A program made the translations under genes and the position numbers. From the NCBI GenBank assembly GCA_014529385.2, contig CM043967.1:82842278-82906277 (forward strand): a DNA stretch of 64,000 nucleotides, written 5' to 3'. Shown one piece after another: positions 10,950 through 24,130 of this stretch. The notes below the pieces were generated by a model. It did not search any database. It was not told the DNA's origin and was given only the letters and a program-made list of their open reading frames with translations. Source of the stretch: Adiantum capillus-veneris (lineage: Eukaryota > Streptophyta > Polypodiopsida > Polypodiales > Pteridaceae). The number at the start of each line of letters is the position of its first letter. Position 1 is the first letter of the stretch.

Positions 10950-12290
10950 TTTTAGCTCAAATTGAGATTTGGAATGTCCTCAAGTATGTTTACAAGATCA
11001 TCAAGTCAAATACCCCCACTATCCTGACATACATGGATTACGATCCATGTTCCTCTGTCAAAAAAGTTTCTCCAAATTTTGACAATGTGTAGACAAGGTC
11101 ATATGCAAAATATATACCAAGTTTTAGCAAATTCTGAGATTGAGGTACATGGATCGTGATCCATGTTCAACCACATATGGACTTAATCTCTTGGCAGCTT
11201 GTTACAATCTATGTCCATAAGCTAAATCTCAAATCTTTTTGGATTTGGACTTGTTTTGACAGGTCAAATGGCCAACACTAGGTCTGTATAGCAGTTTTTA
11301 GTATGTCATCTTTTTTGCTCCCTTTTGACCCAAATTTGTTCTTTTTTTTTCAAAACTGGACTTGGGGATATGTTTCCTTCTGTATGCACTATTGATCTAG
11401 AAAGTTTCAGGTTAAGCTATTACTATGGGTACATGGATCGCGATCCATGTTTGAAGCCCAAATTGACTTCTCTTGGTACCATCAGATTCAGCATGATTAG
11501 TACGTCCTATGGTATCAATTTTTTTGAAAATGGACCTCTGGATTGAAAGTTAGGTCAATTCTGACACTTTGTCAGAGTACTTGGTAGTTCTGGGTTTTTG
11601 GTCTGGTTTTTGATATACAAATTCAATTTTGAAAAGATCATTAGACTCCTTGTGATGTCCTTTAGCTATGGCACAAATATGGTATCCGTTTGTGACAAAG
11701 GAACATTGATCGTGATCCATGTATCTATGTGTTAGAATGTACTAAAACTTGGCACACACCTTCCCCTTTGTTCCACTCATCACTGCTATGTGGTTTTTGT
11801 GTAATTTGGATCACTTTAGGTCAAATCCAAAGTCAATTCACAGGTCTCTTTTAGGGTTTTCACCTTGAATTTTTTTTGGCTCTTTTCACCTGACAAAATT
11901 TCTTTAGGGACTTTTGTTCACAATGTCCTCTGCTACGGGCTAGAAAGGTTTATGTCCAAAAATTTCTCAGGGGGTACATGGATCACTATCCATGTTCCAC
12001 TGCTTTTGGACTTGATCTTTGATGTGCTGATAGCTTATGATCTTGGTAGCTTGCTCTACAAAGAGTTTTTGGATTTGGAGCAGTTTTACCCAACCAAAAC
12101 TAACTTCTACAGTCTGATGTGGCAGCTTTGACAATATTCTGTTTTTGGCTCTTTTGACCACTTTTTACAACTTTTTTGCATATGATTCTTTTGGGAAAGT
12201 TGTTCCAAATGGCACCAGCTACCTACTACTCAAATCTCATCCACAAATTTTTGATAAGGTACATGGATCGCGATCCATGTTTTACCTTAT
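10950..12290 (-). repeat. Palindrome array 1 (about 280-bp units)
   Basis: Six copies of a 20-bp palindrome (half-site ACATGGATCG plus its complement) start at 11,031, 11,147, 11,431, 11,703, 11,976 and 12,261. Start-to-start distances are 116, 284, 272, 273 and 285. The copies at 11,431 and 12,261 are perfect. The others differ at one to three positions, mostly in the CGCG centre (CGTG twice, TACG, CACT). The sequence between palindromes is strongly diverged, with only short shared words, for example around 11,880-11,960 and 12,180-12,260. The array lies 5' of element B gag on the same strand, the position of a retroelement leader. Confidence 0.9.
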
Positions 12291-12600
12291 TTTGACATGA
12301 AACTTGGTCATCTTATAGTCCATGTTATGGTGATACTCTTCCCCAAATCTTTTTGAATTTAGCCAACTTTTTTCTAGTCAAAAGTGAGTTTTTATGTCTG
12401 CCATGCGATGGCCGGCTCATACGGACCTTTACAATTATCATAACATCATTACAACTCAAGAAATTGACATGCTACTTTGGAATCAAGATTTACCCAGAGT
12501 ATCACTACACTAGCTCGGCAAAATAATTGACTACAAATGTGGTGTCTGGCTACGTGTCCGGCCAGGTGGACGCCCGTTCGATCTGTCTCTTAGCACTAGA
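12291..12600. other. Unassigned interval
   Basis: No gene or known repeat is recognised. The centre (12,400-12,440, 12,540-12,590) is richer in C and G than its flanks and contains ggccggctcatacgg and gtccggccaggtgg. By position this could hold the PBS or LTR edge of element B, but no tRNA-complementary stretch is evident. Confidence 0.4.
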
Positions 12601-12962
12601 GTAAGAAAATGTACATGTTTCTTTTAGATAATCAATTATTTTTCCTTATAAGACTAGATATCTCTTTTTATTGTGCACAAATTTAAGTAGTATGCATGCT
12701 TAGAACCATGTTTGTGATGACGATATCTCTCAAACACCAAGTAGAATTTTTCACTACTTAGGGAGAATGAAATGGACTAAAGAGTAGACATGCTTGCGGA
12801 AGCTAAGTCTCCCAAGCCTCAAATGGATTAGTCATCCATCTTGGAATGATGTCATAGGATACAAAGGGATCCTCTACACGCTAGGAAACATCAACTACTG
12901 ACTAAGGCTTTATCTCTTCTACCTCATAGTCGAGGACAAATATGATTTCAAGAGAGAGGTAA
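12601..12962 (+). pseudogene. 3' end of pol of an element-A-like gypsy copy
   Basis: Bases 12,681-12,800 match the reverse complement of bases 1-130, the pol C-terminal tail of element A. The frame ends near TCGAGGACAAATATGATTTC (12,930-12,949), followed by the purine run aagagagagg at about 12,951-12,960. That run serves as the polypurine tract right before the LTR start at 12,963. The remainder of this copy is gone, replaced on the left by element B's leader. Confidence 0.7.
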
Positions 12963-14420
12963 TGTCATAAAATCTAATATCTAACCAATCCAAATGCTTT
13001 TCTCATATTAAACTGATCATTTAATGTGGGAGAACAAACAGCAACAAAGTTTAGAATATAGACATGTGCTTATGGATCTATCTCAACACGGGCTCAAAGT
13101 TAAAGGGGTCCAAATGAGAGATGGTATGTCAAAGAGCAATGCTAGCTAATGGATCTTGAAAGACCTTAGGGTTAGCTTCATTAAATACCACCAAAGGTTA
13201 GTGCTAAAAGTCCTTAGACCTACGACCTTAGGGTATTTTAGACCTTGGACAAACTAAGCATGTGCTTGAGGTGCTTGTCGTGCTTGAGATGACTTAGGTG
13301 CTTGAGGTGCTTGTCGTGCTTGATGACTAAGGTGCTTGAGGGGCTTGTGGTGTTCCAAAGTCAACATGATCCCTACAAAGGAGGGTGAAAGCCCTAAATC
13401 TATGGGCATGAGAGAGAACACACACACACACTCAAGGCAAGCCCAATACTCAAGAGGCAATAAGGACACATGTCAAGAACCTATACATGTTGCCCTCATG
13501 TAGTGCATAAAGCCTATTGGTTGACCTCTAAAGGGGTCCAATGAAAATCTAGTTTATTTAATTAATAATTTATGCATTTTTCAAGCCCTCCTTCTCAAAG
13601 GGGTTTGAAGGACACTTATCCTAATGCTACCCTTGTTGCTTGATATTCACAAAGCATGTGATTGGTCATGCTTGAGGAGGTCCAATCACCATCAAGAAAG
13701 AGCTAGAAGAGGGGGTCCGCCCAAGCAAGGAGGGGGTGTTCTTGCCTATATACCCTCTCTCATTCACTCACACACACATTCATTCTCATAGTGTTGTGCA
13801 AGAACACCATCTCCTTCTCCAATCTTGAGAAGTTGAGAGCCTACACCCAACAACTCTTGGCTATGTAATGCAAATCCAACCAAGATCCATGCTCCAAAGT
13901 GCATGCTTGCCATCTCCATTACTATGATATTATGCTAAGCTAAATAACAATAGGAATATCAAGTGAGGAGTCTATGTCTTTCTCTTATGTTAATTCTTCT
14001 TCCTCTTCCCTACCCTCATTTCCTGCTAGCTCTCTCCACCTTCGAAGGTGTTTGAGGTCTTGGGACTGAGGCCGAGGATCAATTAATGCTTTGGTAAGAT
14101 AGTTAAGGGCATAATCTTGGTGCATGAAGCTTTACATCTTCATTTCACCAATGAGGTCTCAAGGAACAGAATCTTGTATTGTACCAAGTCTCTCTACATG
14201 GGAGAATATATAATACAAAAACCTTTCGGAGGGGGTACTTGCTCTAGGTAAATCTAGTCCTAACTCTCGTCAATTTCTCTAATCCTTTCTCTTTTTCTTT
14301 TACAAGTATTGTTCATGCCAGTCTAATTAGGTGAAATGTTCATTTTTCTACTTAATCAAGTACTCTTCTTATGCTCATTAAAGAACCCTCTTAAAGGAAA
14401 TGTTCACTATGTGTATGTGT
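12963..14420 (+). repeat. LTR of an element-A-like gypsy copy
   Basis: The LTR starts TGTCATAAAATC after a polypurine tract and runs to about 14,420, where it joins an unrelated dispersed repeat. It matches the element A LTR (5,059-6,295) in inverted orientation along much of its length. A 42-bp-period array sits inside it at 13,258-13,348. The expected terminal CATTAAATGTTACA is missing, so the 3' end is truncated by the neighbouring insertion. Confidence 0.7.
13258..13348. repeat. Short tandem array (ggtgcttga words)
   Basis: Repeats built from ggtgcttgagg and tgcttgtcgtgcttga recur with a period of about 42 bp, roughly two copies plus a third partial one. It lies inside the LTR. The minus strand codes a Gln/Ala/Arg repeat, which is a shadow of the array. 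Confidence 0.8.
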
Positions 14421-14552
14421 AAGCATGTATGGACAAATGCTTAAAGCCAAAAAAACCTTCCAAGATGAGATAAAGTCCTTACCTGCATCCATCCAAACAA
14501 GACAACAGATATGTTAGCCTTGAATGTGTTTTACAGGTATCAAATGGACTAA
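14421..14552. repeat. Dispersed repeat copy 1 (second copy at 34,222)
   Basis: About 130 bp from gtgtaagcatgtatggacaa to ttttacaggtatcaaatgga recur at 34,222-34,357 with only scattered differences. The shared block ends with TTTTACAGGTATC, which looks like a 3' splice site. At 14,550 it leads straight into the open frame of element C. At 34,357 it leads into non-coding sequence. Confidence 0.85.
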
Positions 14553-15309
14553 TGCAGGAAGGAATCAAGGAACTAGAGGAACCTCAAGTAAACATGCAAC
14601 CAGTACCCTTAAACAAGGTAGGTAAATATTGTGAAGGAGAATATGGCAATACCAAACTCCCATTTGAATTAGAAGATGTCACCACCATGGCAATTGTTGA
14701 CAGTGGAGCTAGTGTATCCATCACGACAAAGGATATATGGAAGAAATGGGGAAAACTAGCTTTGAAAACCACCAGGATGAAGCTACAACTGGTTGACGAT
14801 TATATGGAGAGACCCAAAGGGGGGCATTTGGAAAAATAGTTGTTACATCTGGCAAAATCAAGTACGATCATACCTTTGCAGTCGTGGATTTTGGTAAGAA
14901 AAATAACTATGACATAATACTTGGACGACCCTTCATGCGATACCTAAAGATGGTCCAAGATTGGGGCTACAATCACATATACCTCAGACAAATGGAGACT
15001 ACTACAATAATAAACCTTAAAGATCATAGCTACATAAATGTGGACAGAACCCTGGTAGAGGATTTTGATTATATTACAATAGTAGGATCAAAACTCCCAG
15101 ACTGGCTAGATAAACCAAAGGAGTTATGGATGTGTGGGGCATCCAATTGTGGAAGCCTGAAACAAGAAGAATGTATTCTAGACAGAACCATTGAGGATAC
15201 AAAATACATTCCGGAACCTTTTAGCGAAGAGGCCTTAGAACCTTTAGAATGGACACATATTCTAGCAACCTTAGATGTGTGTGCTACTGCGGGAGGGACC
15301 GACGACTAA
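14553..15309 (+). pseudogene. Element C retropepsin-like protease
   Basis: The domain contains VTTMAIVDSGASVSITTKDI with an intact DSGA at 14,699-14,710. After a frameshift near 14,835 it continues with NNYDIILGRPFMRYLKMVQD (about 14,900-14,960), the second conserved protease block. The tail (LKQEECILDRTIEDTKYIPE) matches KKEDCILN of element B. Element B on the opposite strand is the closest relative in the window. The dispersed repeat directly upstream has replaced gag. Confidence 0.8.
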
Positions 15310-16269
15310 GTTTTATGACCAGGATGGTTATGATGTGGTTCCATACTACATGGTTGAGTTAATAGAAGGTGATGATTACCAAATCTCAAGTCAATCAAGA
15401 AAATTTGAAAATAAGAAAGAAATAGATGAGGAAATATTCCAAGATTCTACAAATCATCTTAAACGAGATGACAATGTAGATAATGAATGTTCTGACAACC
15501 CCATTGAGCTAGAGGAAGTAATATCTGATGTAAGGTTTTACGATTTTCCAAATCAAAAACCTAAACGTCAAGCACATTACAGAAAGAGGAAGGGGGTGCA
15601 CAAGGCAAGAGATAACTTAATGCCCAACATGAAAAACAAAACAAGAGATAACTTAATGCCCAACATGAAAAACAAAAGGCAAGAGATAACTTAATGCCCA
15701 ACATGAAAAACAAAACAAAATTTTTATCTTTGGTGAAGGCTGAAGATTGCATTAAAAACAAAATATCAGACCAGTTCTCGATCAAGACCCTAGGACAAAA
15801 GACAGTCCTATCGGATGTTAAAAAATGAACTCAGAAGTTGAAAGTGGAAACTAAATCCAAAAGAATGGAAACAAAATTGAACAATTTAGAAGAACCAAAA
15901 TTGATGAAACTTGAACGTAAGAAAGGTACCAAGAGCTCAAGAAGACTCTAAGGGAAGTATGGACAATCAAAATGGAAAACTGAGAGGAAGAGAAAGACAA
16001 TAGTGAAAACCATATGAGTATACATCCCGTACAGAAAGTTCACTATTCAAGACTAGAAGATAGTGCTGAAATGGCCCAGAAGAGAACAACGGGAGAAAGA
16101 GTCTTATGATGGGCCGGAAGATGCAAAGAAAGTAGACCTAGCCAGACCTAGAGAGAAATTGCAACCCATCTATATAGCCACCGACCTAAGCCGAGAAGAG
16201 GAAGGGGGTCTTCTCAGCCTTAAGGATATGTTTGTATGGTCTTACAAGGATTCAAAGGGAGTGGATCCA
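15310..16269 (+). pseudogene. Protease-RT linker of element C with short tandem repeats
   Basis: The start reads TKFYDQDGYDVVPYYMVELI, shared with element B. A tandem repeat of 36-38 bp with three copies starts at 15,606, 15,642 and 15,680 and encodes RDNLMPNMKNK. The rest is Lys/Glu-rich and frameshifted up to about 16,060, where REKLQPIYIATDLSREEEG begins, typical of the stretch just before gypsy RT. Confidence 0.65.
15606..15717 (+). repeat. 36-38-bp tandem repeat, three copies
   Basis: Copies start at 15,606, 15,642 and 15,680 and are nearly identical, indicating recent slippage or unequal exchange inside a degenerate element. They translate to a repeated ARDNLMPNMKNK. Confidence 0.95.
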
Positions 16270-16900
16270 ATAATATGTTAGCATACTATCCCTTTAAAAC
16301 CTGATGTGAAACCTAGCAGACAAAGGCCATACACATACAATGATACATCTGCTAAGTGTATCAAGGAAGAGATTGATAAACTGAAAGAAGCGGAGTTTAT
16401 CTATGAGATAGAACACACTGATCGGGTATCTCCAATCGTTGTTGTACCCAAAAAGAATGGTGAAATTTGAGTGTCTGTCAACCTCAAAAAAAGTCAATGC
16501 AACCACAATAAGGGATAACTATCCCTTACCATTACGGACCACGTCCTTGAACAAGTGGCAGGAAAGCGTGCATATTCCTTCTTAGATGGTTTATTTGGTT
16601 ACAATAAACTTGAAATTGCACCTGAGGACCAATATAAAACACATTTTCCACAGAATGGGCCATATTTGCATATCGTATCATGCCATTTGGATTGACAAAT
16701 GCACCTGCCACATTTCAAAGATTGATGGCCCATACCTTCAAGGAGTACTTGAGGAATTTCTTGGAAATCGATATGGATGACCTATGTGTACACTCTCTAC
16801 AAGGAGAGGAACATGCGGAACACCTCAAAAAGGTATTTGAGGAACGAAAGACATATAGAATTTGTCTTAATCCAAAAAAATGTGTTTTCATGGTAAGAGA
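16270..16900 (+). pseudogene. Element C reverse transcriptase
   Basis: Blocks in order are KPSRQRPYTYND, KEEIDKLKEAEFI, VSPIVVVPKKNGEI (RT start), AYSFLDGLFGYNKLEIAPED (first catalytic Asp in FLDG), MPFGLTNAPATFQRLMAHTF and EIDMDDLCVHS. The last corresponds to the Y.DD motif, with Met before DD and the aromatic residue replaced by Asp. Stops at about 16,468 and frameshifts near 16,490-16,670 break the frame. The open part runs 16,680-17,330 and continues into RNase H. Confidence 0.85.
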
Positions 16901-17560
16901 AGGAAGAATCTTGGGGCATATTGTCTCGGAACATGGCATTTCCACAGATTTGGATAAGATTAAGGTGATTATTGAAATGCCTAAGCCAATCAATGCAAAG
17001 CAAGTACAATGCTTCATGAGACATTGTAGTTATTACAGGAGGTTCATATGCATGTATGCAATTATTGCACAACCACTCTATAGACTTATAGTGATGTTTG
17101 AGTGGACAAATGCTTGCGAGGAATCATTTAAGAAATTAAAAGATGCCCTTGTATCCGCTCGAGTGCTACGAGCACCTGATCGGGGAAAAATCTTTTACGT
17201 CCATATAGATGCATCTGCATTTTCTATTGGATGTACTCTGGCTCAACCACGAGAGAGAACCATGGATTTCCCAGTCATCTATTCTAGCCAACAACTAAAT
17301 AGTGCTGAAAAGAATTACAGAACCACTTAGAGAGAGGGGCTTGGAATGATTTATGCCGTTAAGGAATTTTGGCATTATCTCCTCACAAATAAGTTTGTGT
17401 TTTCACATACCATCAATCACTTTTATACCTTGTCAATAAACCATGCAACATGGAGCGAATTGTAAGATGGTTCATCATATTGCTAGAGTTTGACTTTACA
17501 GTAGTGGTTAAAAAGGGAAAGACGCATCTTCAAGCATACCACCTCTCTTGATTACCTAAT
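16901..17560 (+). pseudogene. Element C connection and RNase H domain
   Basis: ILGHIVSEHGISTDLDKIK is the conserved RT connection block. RNase H follows with FYVHIDASAFSIGCTLAQPR (first Asp) and PVIYSSQQLNSAEKNY. After a stop at 17,328 the frame resumes as MIYAVKEFWHYLLTNKFVF, the region of the catalytic Glu. The end (about 17,500-17,550) reads VKKGKTHLQAYHLS, a decayed form of the usual KG..N..AD.LSR ending. Confidence 0.8.
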
Positions 17561-17599
17561 GGAGACGATCCAAAGGGTGTGGAGGATGATCTCTCGGAT

Positions 17600-19200
17600 G
17601 TATATCTTTTCAATATAGAAAAGGTACCTAAGTGGTCCCAAGAGATTGTCAAGCTACTATCATAGGGCGGGGAATTTGACAAAATATACCTAGACCTTAA
17701 ACAAAGAACAATTTGCCAAGCTAAGAACTTTCAGTTGATTGGAGGACATTTATATCATTTAGGCTCCGACCGCATCCTAAGAGTGTGCATAAAACCTAAG
17801 GAATACAAAACATATTTGCTGGAAGTGCACAATCAAGCATTAACTTTTCATTGTTCAGCCACAAAAACTTTCCAACGACTGTGACAATTAGGAGTATATT
17901 GGTCGACTATGTGCATTGATGTTTATGATTATGTATCAAGTTGTACCAAATGCAGATCAATCCCACCCATCGAACATTCCACATTGTTTCAGCTAACACT
18001 TATTCCAGAATGGAGTCAATACATTGTTGACTACTTGGAAAAACAGACGTTTCTTGAAAATATCACCAAAGCACGACAGAGAATGATAGAAATAGAAGCC
18101 CATGATTTCAGTCTGATTGAAAATCAACTCTATAAAAGGGGAAATGATAACTAGCTTAGGCTGTGTGCAATGGAGAACATGTACATTCCAATCCTGGAAC
18201 AAGAACATGGAGGGATTAGTGGGGGGACCATTTCTCAGGGAAAAAACAACCAAATTTATTCTCACCTTGGGAATATGGTGGCCAACATTACATATGGACG
18301 CAAACGAATATACAAAATGATGTGAGTCTTGTCAACGTACCAATAAAGCCAGATGAGATTCCCTTACGGACAATGATGGGAGCCATAGATTTTTCCAAGT
18401 GGGAAATAGACTTTATGGGACCAATCTCACCCCTTGCTCACTAAACGCATGCACAGTTGATTATTGTAGCCATAGATTATCTCACCAAATGGGTAGAAGC
18501 TAAAGCTACACAAAAGGTTGATGCCAGGACTACTGCACAATTTCTATACGAAAATGTCTTTGTTAGATATGGTCTACCTATTGAAATTTTCAGTGATCAA
18601 GGCACACATTTCATAAATGAGATAATCAAAAATCTTCTTGTGAAGACTTCATGATAGTTCATAAGAAGTTAGCTCCCTACCACCCACAAGCTAATGGCCA
18701 AGCAGAAGCTACAAATAAGACTCTAAGAGTTTAGAATGGATTGGGATCAGAAGCTACATTCAACTTTATGGGTGTATAGGATTGCTTACAAAACATTGAT
18801 AGACACAACACCGTAAAACATAGTGTTTCGACTTAATGTTACACTGCCGATGGAATTCTTAACCTCAACACTAAGAAAAACAAAATGTCTAGAGTGGACA
18901 TGACATAAAATTTCTTCACGAATAGATGACCTTGAAAATCTAGATGAGCTTTTCTTGAAAGCAGTAGCTTCTATCTATGCACAAAAACGAAGGCAAAAGA
19001 AAAATTTGATAAGCATGTACGCTCCAAAACAGGCCATTATGTCTTGGTTTACACGTTAAAACAGCATGCAAAGAAACTTAAAAAGCGAGGGACGGGACCC
19101 TTTGTGGTCAAAGACTTACCACCAAGTGGGGCCATCAAGCTTGCTACATTGGATGGGGAATAAATGCATAACTGGATTAATGGTTGTCGACTTAAAAGAC
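17600..19200 (+). pseudogene. Element C integrase
   Basis: The zinc finger appears near 17,820-17,960 (EVHNQ...FHCS, then SCTKCRS with its Cys pair). A catalytic-core part at 18,457-18,654 reads VAIDYLTKWVEAKA with the first Asp and GLPIEIFSDQGTHF with the second. After a frameshift PYHPQANGQAEATNK supplies the Glu at about 18,675-18,720. The C-terminus ends with WINGCRLKRLHLPLTPNML (19,170-19,230). Duplicate-looking text around 18,000-18,330 suggests a second partial zinc-finger region (CESCQRTN) after a rearrangement. Confidence 0.8.
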
Positions 19201-19740
19201 TTCATCTACCACTAACCCCAAATATGCTCCAAGAAATCTATCACACAAAGAAACAGATGCACGCAAAAGAGCAAATTGTTGTAGAAGCTCAAGTAGAGGC
19301 CAAGGAAAGGATAGCAAAAAGGAAGCTTCTTCGACAGCAACAACAACATGGACCACCTCTGAAATTATATGCAATTCAAGTCACAGATTTTGACAATGAG
19401 ACCATAAGGAGCCCAAAATTGATGTCAAAAAAGGACACAATCAAGTGAAGGTCACAACGATGCTTGATTTGGGTGCTCAAGGAAACTTGATCTCCTACAA
19501 CCTTTACAAGAAACTTCAACTTGACAATTAATTACAAGAAACAAAACAAAAACTCCACAGTTATTCAAAAAACTTGATCAAGGTACTAGGATGCATGGTG
19601 CTTATAGTACAGGTCAACCAACATATCTATCCACATAAATTTTATGTGGTAGTAGATGCACAACACAGCATGCCTTATTGCTAGGGCAACCTTAACAAAG
19701 ACGATATAATGACTGGAGTCAAAACACTGTGAGTATACAA
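19201..19740 (+). pseudogene. Second retropepsin-like domain after the integrase
   Basis: A charged helical stretch (KKQMHAKEQIVVEAQVEAKE, about 19,230-19,330) follows the integrase. It leads into LKLYAIQVTDFDNETIRSPK. After a one-base shift in an A-run near 19,430 the frame gives VTTMLDLGAQGNLISYNLY (19,451-19,507), an active-site block with DLG in place of D-S/T-G. Then come KLHSYSKNLIKVLGCMVLIV and a YVVVDA...PYC-stop-GN block, where an LLG-like motif would be expected. The spacing fits a retropepsin fold. Whether it is a true part of the element or the start of another fused element cannot be settled here. Confidence 0.6.
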
Positions 19741-21990
<2,250 letters not shown>

Positions 21991-24029
21991 AGACACTATT
22001 TGAGCGAAAAATCACTAAAAAAGGCATTTGTGAATTCAAATGATTCATCATGGCCACAGGAGGGTGCCCAGTAGAATCCACATGATGCAGGGGAATTAAA
22101 GATCAAGAAGAATCTTTGCGAAAACACGGCCACAATGAAGAAATCTCTTTCGAAGATTGAAATGCCAAGCAGGGAGTTTCAAAACTAAAAAACTGACATT
22201 TTAAAGTGAAAATCAACTAACAGGACTTAGGGCACAATCACAAAACACCTCAAGGCACCAAAACGAGTTTTTATCATTAAAGACATCATACGCGTATGAT
22301 GTCTCACAGAGAGATTTGGCACAAGAAACACTCACATGATTTCACCAAACCATTCTACATACCCTCCACATAGAGCACATAATATTTCATCAGATTTGGA
22401 TCCAATAAGAGTACCCAAGAACCAAAAAAACGCAAAGTCTCAGCCTCATTTCAGTTTTTGGCTTTATACTTATCAAAATGGCTCCAAATCATGTGAAATT
22501 TTATACACAGAATAAACATAGCCTAAATATCACATGCCTATGCTCAGAAATGCATTTTTTTAAGATAGACATTATTCGCGTATAAAGTCTAATTCTGCCA
22601 TAGATAAGTGTTGCCAACATTTTGATCATCCAGACTTGTCAAGCATATCACAGCAAGCCTCTACACCAAATTTGGACAAAATTGGGAACGTACTGTTCAC
22701 TACTCACCTCATTTTCAAAAGCAAAGTGTCATACCCTGTTTTTATGGCCTTAAGCTCAAGAGCACTTATCCAATTTCATGGGTGCACCTATCAAAGCCTT
22801 ATAAACATCATGGACTGTATATACAACAAGTCTTGGCAAGAAATCTAAAAATAGACATTATATGCGTATAATATCTACCAGCCTTGACATGACATGCTAT
22901 CTTGGTTTTGAAGCCTCTAGCTCTTTGAACACATCATCATGAGCCCCCCAGAACACATCAATCACAAATGTATGTGTTTTGACCTTCATTCACTCAATAG
23001 AGCGGAATCATGTGTGATGACACCTCTTCAAGCCTTTTTACACACTTCACAAATTCAAAATCATATCACAGGTCAAGGACACCTTACACAAGCCATATAC
23101 AACCTGCCTGTGGAATTTCAAGCTGTTTTGCATCAGGAGACTTTATACGTGTATAATGTTTAAACTATTATAAAGAGTCCAAATCAAGAAATTCTCAGCA
23201 TAGTCTTATGCACCATGTTGTATACAAGTCATTCCTTCAAATTGGGCAAGTTTGGGCTAGGTTATGACCATTGGGAGATAAAAAAATCAAAAAATCCCTC
23301 CAAAGGAGTATTCTAGGCCCCATCCAATTAACCCACCTCCAAATAAGAAACAGAGTTGATGAAGAGAGTCGCAATCACCAAAGGAAGCAACAAAGGAAGT
23401 CTAAGCTAGAAAACTCACTGAAGACATTATACGCGTATCCCAATGGCCAAATGGCATTTTTGGGCAAAACGTTAACTTCAAGGGCCCTTATCCCAACCAT
23501 ATTAACCCAAAGCTCAAGTCCCATCAAATTCTGTAGCTTTTTACCCATCTTAACCCCATCTTTTTACCCATCTTAACCCCAAGATCAGAACCCAAAGCTC
23601 CACAATTGAAATTTGGCTCCAAGCACAGAAGAAGAAGCCCAAATCAAATTTTGGTAACACAGGAGGCTATCCATTGTCAATGACCACTTACACTTCAAGC
23701 CTGAGTCATTTTTAATAGAGTAGACATTATATGCGTATAATGTCTCACTGCTTTGAAAATGAACCTAGAGACAAACTTAAACCCATCTAAGCCCCCACAA
23801 CATGATTATGAGAGTATCTACCTCATTTCATCCCATTTGAGCCTCATATACTCAAAACTAAGCCAAAATCCAGTTTCAAGCTTGCAGGGGATTCTGGTGG
23901 TCATAGCTTGCCCAAATGACATCCAAATTGACATCCATGCACATATTCATGAAGTACATGATGAGAGTTGTGCACATGTGAAATATCATTCTGTTTTGAG
24001 CACTTAGACATTATACGCGTATAATGTCT
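21991..24029 (+). repeat. Palindrome array 2 (about 285-bp units)
   Basis: Seven copies of a 24-bp palindrome (half-site AGACATTATACG plus its complement) start at 22,281, 22,567, 22,853, 23,138, 23,422, 23,722 and 24,006, spaced 286, 286, 285, 284, 300 and 284. The copy at 24,006 is perfect, and so is the 22,281 variant, where both arms carry a matched change (CAT for TAT). The copy at 23,422 has lost its right arm. A weak eighth candidate begins at 21,991 (agacactatttgagcg). The 300-bp interval holds a 23-bp internal duplication (23,538-23,583). Spacers are highly diverged. The array ends about 100 bp before the ATG at 24,131. Confidence 0.93.
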
Positions 24030-24130
24030 CACAGCATCAATTCGTACCCAAAATCAATCATAATCGGACAACTAGAAACTGAGAAAATGTAGGATTAGCT
24101 AACTTTTGTACTTGAAGTGTCTGCAGGATC

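Larger units (their letters stand above)
6296..12420 (-). mobile_element. Ty3/gypsy element B (gag-pro portion with palindrome leader)
   Basis: Along the minus strand the order is a palindrome-bearing repeat leader (12,290-10,950), gag (10,600-9,111), zinc knuckle (9,057-9,095), protease (7,755-7,209) and a short C-terminal piece. The element is cut off before RT at about 6,296, at the LTR of element A. The protease and the segment after it are clearly related to element C (14,553-15,694) on the other strand, so both belong to one family. No LTR or PBS could be recognised between 12,290 and 12,600. Confidence 0.75.
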
